From Struthidea cinerea (taxonomy: Eukaryota > Chordata > Aves > Passeriformes > Corcoracidae): a stretch of 64,000 nt of DNA. The notes below the pieces were generated by a model. That model saw only the letters and a list, made by a program, of their open reading frames with translations, was not told where the DNA came from and ran no database searches. This document shows positions 37,070 through 46,300 of the stretch, in pieces. The first letter of the stretch is position 1. Every line of letters begins with the position of its first letter. The position numbers and the translations under genes were made by a program. Where the stretch lies: contig VZTI01003267.1 in assembly GCA_013397865.1 (NCBI GenBank), positions 1,000,158 to 1,064,157 of the forward strand, read 5' to 3'.

Positions 37070-37155
37070 ATGACTTCCATAAGAAACCTGGCCCGGGCTG
37101 CAATCATTTTATGTGCCATATGCTTTTTTACAACCTCTGATGGAAGACCAATGAT
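37070..37155 (+). CDS. PTH: Parathyroid hormone, coding exon 2 (signal peptide and most of the pro-peptide)
   Basis: The exon begins at 37,065 after a TCTGTAG acceptor, with just five untranslated bases before the ATG, the same offset I recall for mammalian PTH. It encodes 28 codons plus two bases and ends at the donor ATGAT|GTAAGT. The peptide is a classic secretory signal: a basic start (MTSIRNLARA), a hydrophobic core (AIILCAICFF), then TTSDG before the likely cleavage site. It is followed by RPM and two bases of the next Met codon; with the start of exon 3 this gives the pro-sequence RPMMKR. The intron splits a Met codon after its second base. Joined to exon 3, the frame is open for 115 residues, matching prepro-PTH in length and layout. 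PTH is made in the parathyroid gland and secreted when blood calcium falls. Confidence 0.96.
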
Positions 37156-37714
37156 GTAAGTACATTATTACACACTGGATGGCTTTTGCTGCTCTTGAGA
37201 ACGTGGTTGTTTGTCTGTGTATGTGTGTGAGTTCTGTCCCTGCTTCTGAACCCTTTGGCCAAGCTGGCCAAACTCTCTCCTCTAGAAACAGCTATAAAGA
37301 TCTCAGACACTCTGAGTTCTCACATATTTTTTGAAAATAGGCAGCTGAGTAGAGGAAGAAAAATTGTAAAAATCTTCTCTTACTATTCAAATTGGGCAAG
37401 CTACATTTCTTGGGGATCTATACATGTCAGCATCTTTTGTATTGTGCCAGAATGTAGCTGGAACTCACACTTAGACACTAACATCAACCAGATGAGACAC
37501 AAATCCACCGTGAATCATGCTTCCTTAGCTCTAGTGTTCACAGAAAACTGCCTCTAAATAAATGCCATAGTTTTATTGATCACTTACCTAATATTGAATA
37601 AGTCCTAAGCTCCTCTATAATAGCTGAACTAAATTATAGGGTCAAATAATATTGTCACAAAACTGAACTACTTCCCATTTTTGATATCTTCTCACTGATA
37701 TATCCATTACCAAT

Positions 37715-38153
37715 TGTCGCTGTGAGCGACACTGACGGCAAGGAATGTCACGACTAAGTTTAGAAGGGAAAGCAGTTCTGACTCTTTATTAATTAATTAA
37801 TTCATCTTTTTATAACATGCTTCGCAAAGAGTGTGTTGAATGGCATAAGACAACTGGGTGCTCGGCCATCCACCCTTTGAGGGGATTGGTCAAGCTCTAA
37901 GACACTTGTTCCAAAATATCAGAAGGCTAGAACCATAACAATCTTGCATAACAAACCCAGGTGCAAGATATAGAATTAGTTTACAAGAACCCATAGCAGT
38001 GTTTTCATAGCTTCTGTGAGAACTGCAAAGTTCTCACAGAACGCTGCAGAAAAGCTGAACGATTTCTCTACCAAAGCTTTTCAGCATCCACAACCAATAA
38101 CAAATCACCACCCACTCTCCCTCTCTTCTCCAGATGTCATTCAATCCCTTACA
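37715..38153 (-). mobile_element. Solo LTR-like element inside PTH intron 2
   Basis: Read on the minus strand it starts TGTAAGGGATTG and ends GTGTCGCTCACAGCGACA, giving TG...CA ends. It has a TATAAAAAG box (+ strand 37,808-37,816) and, 25-30 bp further on, an AATAAA signal in a TTAA-rich stretch (37,784-37,794), the layout of an LTR promoter and polyadenylation region. Flanks share only AAT, so no full 5-bp target duplication is visible; the insertion is old or its edges have mutated. There is no internal coding region. A 13-bp perfect inverted repeat lies within it. The family is not identified; the orientation is opposite to PTH. Confidence 0.7.
38012..38041. repeat. Perfect 13-bp inverted repeat with 4-base loop
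   Basis: TTCTGTGAGAACT (38,012-38,024) and its exact reverse complement AGTTCTCACAGAA (38,029-38,041) are separated by GCAA. In the PTH pre-mRNA it would form a stable hairpin about 245 bp before exon 3. It belongs to the LTR-like insertion. Confidence 0.9.
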
Positions 38154-38286
38154 AATCAGCCAGGCAGGTTTTACAGCTCTGTATTGTGATACCTCACAAA
38201 AGTTCCCAAACCTGGCCCTTTGAGCCAAGTTCTGGAATCCAAGAAGGGCCACCATGGGCCTCTTTCTTTGCTTTCCCTTGCTGCAG

Positions 38287-38548
38287 GAAAAGGTCAGTGA
38301 GTGAGATGCAGTTAATGCATAACCTTGGCGAGCATCGACACACCGTGGAGAGACAGGACTGGCTGCAGATGAAGCTGCAGGACGTGCACAGCGCCCTGGA
38401 GGACGCTCGGACCCAGAGGCCTCGGAGCAAGGATGACGTTGTCCTGGGCCGGAGGCTGCTGCCGGAGCATTTGCGGGCAGCAATGCAGAAGAAATCCGTG
38501 GATCTGGACAAGGCTTACATGGATGTCCTCTTTAAAACAAAGCCATAA
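38287..38548 (+). CDS. PTH: Parathyroid hormone, coding exon 3 (end of the pro-peptide, mature hormone)
   Basis: The acceptor is CTGCAG|G. The first base completes the split Met codon, then Lys-Arg ends the pro-peptide and gives the convertase cleavage site. The mature chain is 84 residues, starting SVSEMQLMHNLGEHRH and ending LFKTKP before TAA at 38,546. Residues 1-34, the part that binds and activates the PTH1 receptor, include the usual Val2, Glu4, Met8, Arg20, Trp23, Leu24 and Leu28. The avian HRHTVER segment is present. Chicken PTH as I remember it is 88 residues, with EIRN between VLG and RRLLPEHL; those four residues are absent here (VLGRRLLPEHL). The frame is otherwise intact with no stop or frameshift. 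PTH acts on bone and kidney to raise blood calcium. Confidence 0.97.
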
Positions 38549-40190
38549 TGGGAAAAGCCAGAGCATGTCTGTCCATGTAAGCACATGTCTGTCTAGCATT
38601 GATCAAGTAGGGCATTTCATTAATATTTATTCAAGCTGCAGTAAGGATTAAAGGCTCTGTTCAAGGTTGTAGGCCCTCTGAGTGAGACATTTCACAATCA
38701 AATAACAAAGTGTATTTACAGTCTAGGACAACTGATGGGCATATTTTGGCTGATGTATCTTATAAATTGCCAGCATAAAAGAAAAAAGAAACCTGAACCA
38801 GTAAGAAAACTGGAAAACCATTTAAGACCAGTTCTACAGCTCTTATGTGGGCAGCATTTGTATGTAATCACTAGGCCTGCTTGTACTCTTAACCAGCAAG
38901 GAATAAATGCAGGGGAGCCTGTCTCCAGAACAGGCCCTAGTTTGTTTAACTTTGTACTAATGGAAATATGTAAACTTAAACCCACCTCTATTTGCAGGAG
39001 AAGACCTAAAATCAGATGAACATTAATTACATAGCAAAAGCTGCATGATAATAATTTAGGATTAAAGAGTGCAAACATAAAAGAAATAGGATTGGAAGGC
39101 AAAGCTTAAGATTAAAATACAAAGGGATAACATTTTAAAAAAATCTGAAGAATTTTGCAAAATACAGAAGTGAAGGGAAGGTTTGATTACCTTCCCCTCC
39201 TCCAAAAGATTAAACCTATAATTAACTGCAGAAACAGTGGGGGCAGAGATGGTAGCACGTATGTAAGCAAGGCCCTAACTATAGAACTGGGAAATGATTC
39301 TACACCAGACAATTACAATTGAAAAAAAATCTTGTGATATATATTTTTCGTCCCTCATTTTCTCTGTAAACTATCTATCCCTGAATTTCTGTATGTTGTG
39401 TTGGGCCTCATGTCTAAGTAATTTTTTTTGTGAGACCAGTGGCTCTCATAAATAAAATTACTCATTTCCATATGCAATTTATTGTAGATTTGGGATCTCA
39501 GTTTTCCAGACCTGCAGAATGAGAACCATTAACATGCAGAAATCAGCCTGGGAGAGGAACCATTAGCTCTAATACATTCAAATGCCAAGCAAGACTCAGA
39601 AAGAATTGTATAGGAAAAAAAGCAATTATGACAATAATTTTAAAAAGCACCACGTAGAAAATTATTTTGCATGGTACATGCACAAGTGTGCTCAGGAGCC
39701 TCAATAATTTCTGATGAATAAGAAGGTTTTCCCAGCAGGAATACTGGAGGTGGGTGCCTCCAAATGTGCCACTGCCAGAGCTCAAACCCAGATGAATTGC
39801 TGCTCTAAGCCAAAGTGGCTGCATGGATGTCCCCATGCTGGCTCTTATTTGTTTGTTTGATGTCTGGCACACCTCGGGGAGCCTCATAAACCCTTCCTAA
39901 CTCACTACAAATATAAATACAATCTGCTGAAGTCTAGAGATGTGTTTGTAACTAGTGAACTGTAACCCATCCTCTTGGCCATCCTTTTAGCAATGCAAAG
40001 GCCCTGATGCTGCGAACAAATGGCACGAGGGTTCCATGCCGCTTCTCTGGTTGTAGGATCAAGGCCTTAAGGTGCACTTTCTATTTATTCCTTAATCAGA
40101 CACCTGTGCTAACTTCAACAAATAAAATTGCATTTTTGTACCTATGTCTCACCTATATATTATCAAATAAAGTGGACCAAAAGCTCTTGG
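38549..40190 (+). other. PTH: Probable PTH 3' untranslated region and candidate polyA sites
   Basis: No further coding exon is seen. AATAAA occurs at 38,902-38,907, 39,450-39,455, 40,121-40,126 and 40,166-40,171. Chicken PTH mRNA, as I recall, is about 2.3 kb and far longer than the mammalian message, which would fit use of the distal pair near 40.1-40.2 kb. The end of the transcript cannot be fixed from sequence alone. Confidence 0.45.
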
Positions 40191-42182
40191 ACATTATTTT
40201 AAAGCATAAGAATGGACTGATCTGTGACTGTTTGGATATAATTTAACATTTGGGGTAAGACTATTAAGACATTTAATTTTATGGCAGCAAAATAAGCACA
40301 AAAGTAATGATGAGAGCAATTTTTATTTTTCCTTTCATTCTTCCTGCACACAAAATCACATTGATGGTTAAACAAAAGGTGTTTACCAATAGCACAAACC
40401 TATTTATGTCTCCTTACAACAATGACACATGCAAATACTATATAATCTTCAAGTGCCAAAATCATAACCTGTTTCATTTTGATCTAAACCAAAAATTCTA
40501 TTCTCCAAACAACTTATTCCTCCTAATCTCCAGCTATCCAGTAGATGAATGAGGATTACACAGATATTTAAACTTTCTCTACACTTACAGTATGACTTTT
40601 CAGGACTAAAGACAGCACAGCGGCCGATTTATTAGTGCAAGGTACTGCCCAATGAAAATAAGATGTATTTTGAATATAATTACTTACTAATTATCTAGAA
40701 AGCAGATTTATTATGGCTTTTCAGCTTCAACCTCTGATCAGTGTAGCAGCAGTTAAAACAGCAAAAGGTTCAGCGTGGGGCAGAGGATGTTACCAAAAAC
40801 ATTTTAATACAAAAAAATGAAAAGAGTCATCTTCACCGGGACAGATGTGCAATTTTGGTCATCTCTCTTTCACAGATTGAGGGCAGCAGAAAGAGGATGG
40901 TGAAAAATTATAGGGCTACTGAAACACTTACATAAAATAAATCATCATCATAATAAATTGTAACAACAGGAGTGAGAAAAGAAATAAAAGAGGCATGATA
41001 AAGGTACGTCAAATGATCACTCCAGATGTGGCCTCACTAGGGCAAGTAGAGGGGAAGGATCACCTTGCTTTTATAATCTGAAAAAAGGCTTTTTTACCAG
41101 GACCTGTGTCCTTGAAGACCTATCTTGTGCAGATGCATATTGACTGCACCCACGTTTTTTATATAATTCTCAGTGAAAAGGATATTAATCGTGTCTCTCA
41201 CTGGTGACTCATTGAAACAAAAATACCAATATCAATATCCATCCTCAGGGGAAGACAAACAGTAGCATATGAAAAAAAACCCAACAAGCTCATGAAAATT
41301 TATCAAAGCCAAAATCACAAGAAGTCAAACAGAAACAAGACAAATTGTGAGATCTGTAGGTAAAACCTACTGCTGGCTATTTGACTGATTGGCTTTCCAA
41401 GCTGCTCCTTACTTCGCCTGCTGTAAATGTTCCTGTTTCGTGTTGCTCAGTTCACCACTGAACGTGTGGCATCTGACTCCTCGCCTTGTTAGCACATTCT
41501 GGCAGCTTTTGTGCGAGCTGCTTGCCCCTCATTCTGCTGCTGGGTTTCTAGAACTGTGTGGTTTATCTCTCTGGCCATTGTCAAATGATGGAAAAGAGAA
41601 TTAATTTAACAGATTCATGGTTTGCTGCCTATTGTCGCAAAGCTGCCATCCTCTATGGGCCATTTGGGCATAGCAAAGGCACAAGTCCTCGCTCTCTTGC
41701 CCCCTCTTCCCCTCTTGTCCCCAGTGTGCATAAGAAGTTCTTTCACCTGATATGGAAGTCAAGCCCTGCTTGTATTTAATAATGAAGCATCAGAGAATAT
41801 TTTAGAAAAAAGACAAATGTTTTCTTTAGATCCGAATATCTGTGGCTCAGTATCGGTTTATTCTCCCTCCTCTGACCCGAGAGGAGTGGGGAGGGTTTAG
41901 TGCCACCTGCGACACTTCAGCTCACTGTGGGCACCTAAACTGCGGGACAGGATAATTCTGCTGGGGTATTATGGAATGAGAGGCACGTCCGCGAATTGAA
42001 TTCCTAAACAGACAGCAGATTACACAGACTCCATATAACCTACAGGGCTGTACAAACACAGAGTTGTAATTTAAATCAGAATCAGTTTTAGGATGAATGT
42101 TGAGGTATCAGAGACGTCAGCTCACCTAGATAAACTGTATTATATGGCAGCCGGCCCGCTATCAACCCCTCAATGCCGCTCT
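40191..42182. other. PTH-BTBD10 intergenic spacer
   Basis: About 2 kb of AT-rich sequence without a recognised exon, containing one short CR1 scrap. The spacer is much smaller than the roughly 30 kb I recall for human. Confidence 0.55.
41018..41068 (-). mobile_element. CR1 fragment, reverse orientation
   Basis: 'Ctccagatgtggcctcac' followed by 'tagaggggaaggatcacctt' is the reverse complement of a well-known CR1 block. Only about 50 bases are recognisable. Confidence 0.7.
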
Positions 42183-42630
42183 TCAGGGGAGATGCCGGCT
42201 CCTGAGGGGAGATGTCGGCTCCTGAGGGGAAATCCCGGCTCCTGAGGAGAAATCCCGGCTCCTGAGGGGAGATCCGGGCTCCTGAGGGGAGATCTCGGCT
42301 CCACAGGGCAGAACCCGGCTCTGCCGGCTCCTGAGGGGAGATTCCGGCGCCTGAGGGTGGATCCCGACTCCACAGGGCAGAGCCTGGCTCCTGAGGGAAG
42401 ATCTCGGCTCCACAGGGCAGAACCCGGCTCCTGAGCGAAGGTCCCGGCTCTACGGGGCAGAGCGCGGCTCCACAGGGCAGAGCCCGGCTCTACGGGGCAG
42501 AGCGCGGCTCCACAGGGCAGAGCCCGTCTCTACCGGGCAGAGCCCGTCTCCACGAGGGAGATCTCGGCTCCACGGAGGAGATCCCGACTCCACAAGGGGG
42601 ATCCCGACTACTCAGGGCTATCCCGGCTCC
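42183..42630. repeat. 20-bp-unit GC-rich minisatellite beside the BTBD10 CpG island
   Basis: About 22 tandem units of 20 bp fill the stretch. Two unit types occur: TGAGGGGAGATCCCGGCTCC, and one starting ACAGGGCAGA with the same CCCGGCTCC end. The first type dominates the left third; the two are interspersed in the middle, and the second dominates further right, with mixed units at the end, as expected from unequal exchange and gene conversion. One partial unit (TGCCGGCTCC) breaks the register near 42,320. Because 20 is not a multiple of three, all frames are read in turn, giving long repetitive minus-strand frames that are not genes. Confidence 0.93.
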
Positions 42631-42933
42631 CCAGCCCCGCCTTTCCCCACGGCCGTCGGGCGGCGCTCGCTCTCCAGCACCTCCCCGGCCCCTCAGAGCG
42701 GCCGCCCCCACCCTCGGCGGAGGGTTGTGCAGGGGATTTATCTTGTTTCTACGTGGCTTCTTGTGATTTCGATTTTGTTAATTTATTTAATCGCTGTGGT
42801 ATTTTTCCGTTGGGTTTTTATTCACAGGCTGCAGTTTTTAACGCCCCTCCCCGGCGCGGTCGCGGCCCCTCAGGGAGCCCCCGGACGCTCCCTGGCAACG
42901 GCGTCCCGCGCGCGCCCCGCCCCTCTCCGCGAG

Positions 42934-42943
42934 TCTCGCGAGA
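42934..42943. promoter_or_regulatory. TCTCGCGAGA palindromic promoter element
   Basis: An exact TCTCGCGAGA. This 10-bp palindrome is a known element of TATA-less CpG-island promoters and has been linked to ZBTB33/Kaiso. It lies 19 bp before the N gap. Confidence 0.75.
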
Positions 42944-42962
42944 CCCGGGCTCTGCCACCGCC

Positions 42963-42992
42963 NNNNNNNNNNNNNNNNNNNNNNNNNNNNNN
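42963..42992. other. Assembly gap of 30 Ns
   Basis: Thirty unresolved bases between GCCACCGCC and GGCGGCCGC in the most GC-rich part of the CpG island. The real length may differ. Confidence 1.
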
Positions 42993-43078
42993 GGCGGCCG
43001 CGGGCCTTTGGCACCCTTCCGCCCGGGATCCCGGGGCTTCGGCCGGCCGGACCGGCGCCGGTTCCTCTGCTGCAGAGC

Positions 43079-43225
43079 CTTTAGGATCGGAAGGGATCTC
43101 CGGAGATCCCCCAGTCCGACCCCCTCGCGGCGGCGGGGCCGCGCGGAGCAGGTGGCACCGGAGCGCGTCCAGGTGGGTTGGCAAGGTCTCCTGAGGGGGA
43201 GGCTCCGGGAGCTCCCCGTCTGCTG
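43079..43225 (-). mobile_element. GC-enriched CR1 fragment within the CpG island
   Basis: Read on the + strand, TTAGGATCGGAAGGGATCTC, then CGGAGATCCCCCAGTCCGAC, CCCCCTCGC, GAGCAGGTGGCACCGGAGCG and CGTCCAGGTGGGTT follow the reverse complement of a CR1 3' end in order (ttaggttggaagggacctct, ggagatcatctagtccaacc, gagcaggttgcacagga, gtccaggtgggttt). Most differences are to G or C. The candidate exon 1 donor falls inside it. Confidence 0.8.
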
Positions 43226-43330
43226 CCGGCGGCCGCGTGCTGCAGCTTTCTCACCCCCAAAGCCCCGCAGAGAGATTTACTGGCGCCTGCCGCCCTGCCC
43301 CGACAGCTCTGGGACGGGAGGTGTCACGAG

Positions 43331-46300
43331 CAGGCTGGGCACGACTTAAATTCCTGGTTTTCGCCGTGTGTTGTTTATTGGTAGCACCTGCAGTCGCTGT
43401 GAGGCCTGTACAAAGACAGTGGTGTTGCTCAGGACTGCCTGACAGTCGTCGTGTAATTCCTGAGCAGTCATTCACCCACTCAAACGATTTCATAATGAGT
43501 TCAGTATCTTTATAATTTGTTTCTATGAAACTATATTTTATTTGCAGAAAATAACATCTGTTTGTATCATAACTCTGTCATAGTACAATTACGTGTTGCA
43601 GTTGCTTGTCATTAGTTTTCTTCTTTAAGTTCACTTTTGTCTGTTGCTATTGTGCCTGCATCTTTTTTCTCTTTATCTCTGGTCCCATCCAGTGTGTCAC
43701 TTTAGAACCCTTTTCTTTCAGAATTTGGATCCAGCTCCATCATAGACCTCTTCCAGGTTTGTTCCTGTCACTTGTCTGGCTTCTTTGTGTAAAGGAGTGG
43801 TTGAGCCTTTTATCTTTTTGCTCTTTATTGTTGGCTGCCTCTTACAAATTCGAATGCGTGCTTAAAATCTGACTTCTCAGTAGCCTTTTGACTGTTGACA
43901 CTGTTCTCTTTACTTTTGTTTGGCTATATTCTTCATGAATCACCTTCAGTGATTCATTTAAAGAGTACTTAACTCTGTTGTTGCTTCAGCTTTGTTGATC
44001 CTTTCCCTGGAAGGTGCTCTCTTTCCCTCCTAGGTTTGCTATTGAATTAGGTGTCCCAGAGAAACAATTCCAATTATCAACCTCACACTGTTCAGAGTTC
44101 ATAACCTGATGGTTCACACTTGTTATCTTTTTTCTGAGCTACAAAATGTGTCTCTGCATCATCCGGTGTCGGTTACCTGGAATTCCTATAGCTCGAACGC
44201 AAGTACAGTCAAAAGGAACTGGCTGATTTCTTTTTCCTTTTTTTATCCATTGCCCTGTAGCTAAGGAAGACTGTTCCACCGTGTTTGGCAGGTCTGTCAG
44301 TCTGTCTTGGACTGGGTGTCTTGCAAAACATCACAGAGATTTTCTTTTCCTATTAAGATGCAGATTGCCAAAAGCCTTTGAGTATTACCCCTCGATTTGT
44401 ACCATTTCTTGTCTCCAAAACTCATCATGCATCCTGCCTGTGCTCGTCGTTGCCCTCTATGCAGATGGTGCTGTTTGAGGCTGCTCTTGGAAGTGTTTTC
44501 AGCACGTTTGTGTGTTAATGCCAGGGAAATCGGGGGTTAAGAAAGACAACAAGCTAAAGCAGCTTTCATATCCCATATGAAATTCCTTCTTGAAGCCCAC
44601 TTTTCCTTCTAGGCACAATTGCGTTTGAAAATGGTGAACAGCTGATGTGTGGATGACATTGTGTGTTAAATTAGTAACAGATGTCATCACCGTTGGGTTT
44701 TCTGTCACTTTGTTATAAACTGTGTGTTTTTGCAGTGTGTGTGCTTCAGGCTGGGGCTGCTTTGTCCTGTATTCATACACAAAAATCAGAACCTCATCGC
44801 GTGCCAATTCCTTTCAGCATAGCTTTCCTTTAGCAACGTTGCTTAAATCTTGGCCTGGTGCTGTTGCTTATCAATGAAAGTGTGTATCTCTTTAAAATAT
44901 GTATTAAAGCAGAAGCTAATTTAGGATTCATTTCAGGTGTGGAAATCTGTGTGTGAATTTTCTTGCTCACTGAGATGTGTTGTCACTGCTGGGTACAGGC
45001 CTTGCTTGTTACTTCAAGAAATGTGGTTGCTGCTCTGGTGCCCTTTATCTCGTCCCTGGTGCCAAGTGTGATGAAGCTCTGTGTCTGTCTGCCCTCTGTG
45101 TGTTGGAGGGCCTCAAGGGATGGGGCCAGTAGTAGTGGCAAGGAGTTGGGTTCTGCTCCTTTTTCCTGCACTGCTAGCCACGATTCTGCTTTTGGGGGGA
45201 GAAGTTGCTCCATTCACTGAGCTTCTTACAGGTAGAGCTGGGCAGGTTTCGCACAATGAGCCCTAATACAGAGGGGGAGCTGGGAGTCATCTGCTTCTTG
45301 CTTTTTAGGCTTCCAATGTCAGATAGCTGTTTTATCATCGTGTTCCCTTTAGGAATTACAAAGTTAAAGCTTGCAGGATAGTCACTGGATATCTGTTGTT
45401 TATGCTGCTATAGATAGGAATATCAGCAGCTTCCTGTGACTGCTCAGGTTTTTTTCCTTTCTTCTTTTTCCCACTTGCTCATTTAGAGGAGCTTCAATCC
45501 TGACCTGCTATGTTAATGTTGAGCCTGTATTGCAAAGGATGTCTCTTAGCTGTGCTTTAATCAGCATCAGTTTGATAACATTTCAGTGATGATAATTCAT
45601 AAAGCTATTTTATGTGGCTGAATTGTGACTGATGTCTGCACTAGTTTGCAAGGAACTCACTTGACAGGTATGGATTTCCATGGTATGTGGTGTTTGCATT
45701 ATGAGCATGTGTCCTTTGAACTGTATTTCTTAATTAGGATGTAATGTCACCATGCTTGCATTCCTAGTAAATCTGACTTGGAAGTTCCTTTTTGTTGTTG
45801 CTGCTTTTGTGCTTTGATGACTAGAGGCAGTGAACAGCAGACTGTCACCCCTTACAGAACGTCTAAATATTTAATCTGAGTCTTGGAGTTTCTTTGTCAC
45901 AACTAATGCCAAGTTTTGTGCTTGCTGGCAACTTGTCTGTTGGAGCTTCCTGATTATCCTGGTTCACCTTTCCAGTCCACTTTGCTGAGGGAGCAGGTTA
46001 GAGCAGAGGAACTTCTGAAACCTGTCCTACTTTTGGAAATGCTTCTGACCAAAGCTCAGAGCTGAGGAGATGCCTGAAGTATTATGTGTTAGTTTTGCAG
46101 CTTACAGGTATTCTCAGCAATTACAGTGTGACTGGCTGGCTGGAAATGCATTGATGTTGGCTTTGATTAGCTTTAGTTCTTTCCTGAAAGATTTCCAGAG
46201 AGCATTCTCCACCCCCTGCTAGCCAGTCATACCTTGAAAAATGCAAGTCCTGCATCTCACAAAAGTGTATGTCCACTCCTGTCCAGCACCTGATGTTGTC

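Larger units (their letters stand above)
37156..38286 (+). other. PTH: PTH intron 2, enlarged by an LTR insertion
   Basis: This 1,131-bp GT-AG intron ends in TTGCTTTCCCTTGCTGCAG. The human equivalent is only about 100 bp as I recall. About 440 bp of it is an LTR-like insertion (37,715-38,153), so the older intron was near 690 bp. Frames that run through it from the + strand into exon 3 are read-through artefacts. Confidence 0.85.
42631..43330 (+). promoter_or_regulatory. BTBD10: CpG island, probable BTBD10 promoter and first exon
   Basis: The stretch is dense in CpG and GC boxes (CCCGCCCC near 42,916-42,923), with an AT-rich break at about 42,733-42,840, and it has no TATA box. It is interrupted by 30 Ns. 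It contains the palindrome TCTCGCGAGA and CR1-derived sequence. It lies about 6.8 kb before the first coding exon of BTBD10 on the same strand, the expected place for a non-coding exon 1. A candidate donor CCAG|GTGGGT lies at 43,172/43,173. The start site and exon boundary are inferred, and a bidirectional transcript is possible. Confidence 0.65.

Noticed and set aside
38186..38286. Upstream + strand extension of the PTH exon 3 frame starting at a Met
   Set aside because: It is intron sequence; the CTGCAG acceptor and the join to exon 2 give the known prepro-PTH layout.
38034..38599. Minus-strand frames of up to 149 codons over PTH exon 3
   Set aside because: Shadows of the PTH coding exon and the LTR-like insertion on the opposite strand.
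42183..42630. Regular direct repeats suggesting a CRISPR-like array
   Set aside because: Units are contiguous with no unique spacers, and the context is a vertebrate genome.
42170..42711. Long Pro/Ser/Arg-rich minus-strand frames
   Set aside because: They translate the 20-bp minisatellite and adjacent CpG island; periodic repetition explains the open frames.
42727..43349. Frames of 155-198 codons crossing the N gap
   Set aside because: They pass through 30 unknown bases and CR1-derived sequence; high GC content lowers stop-codon frequency.
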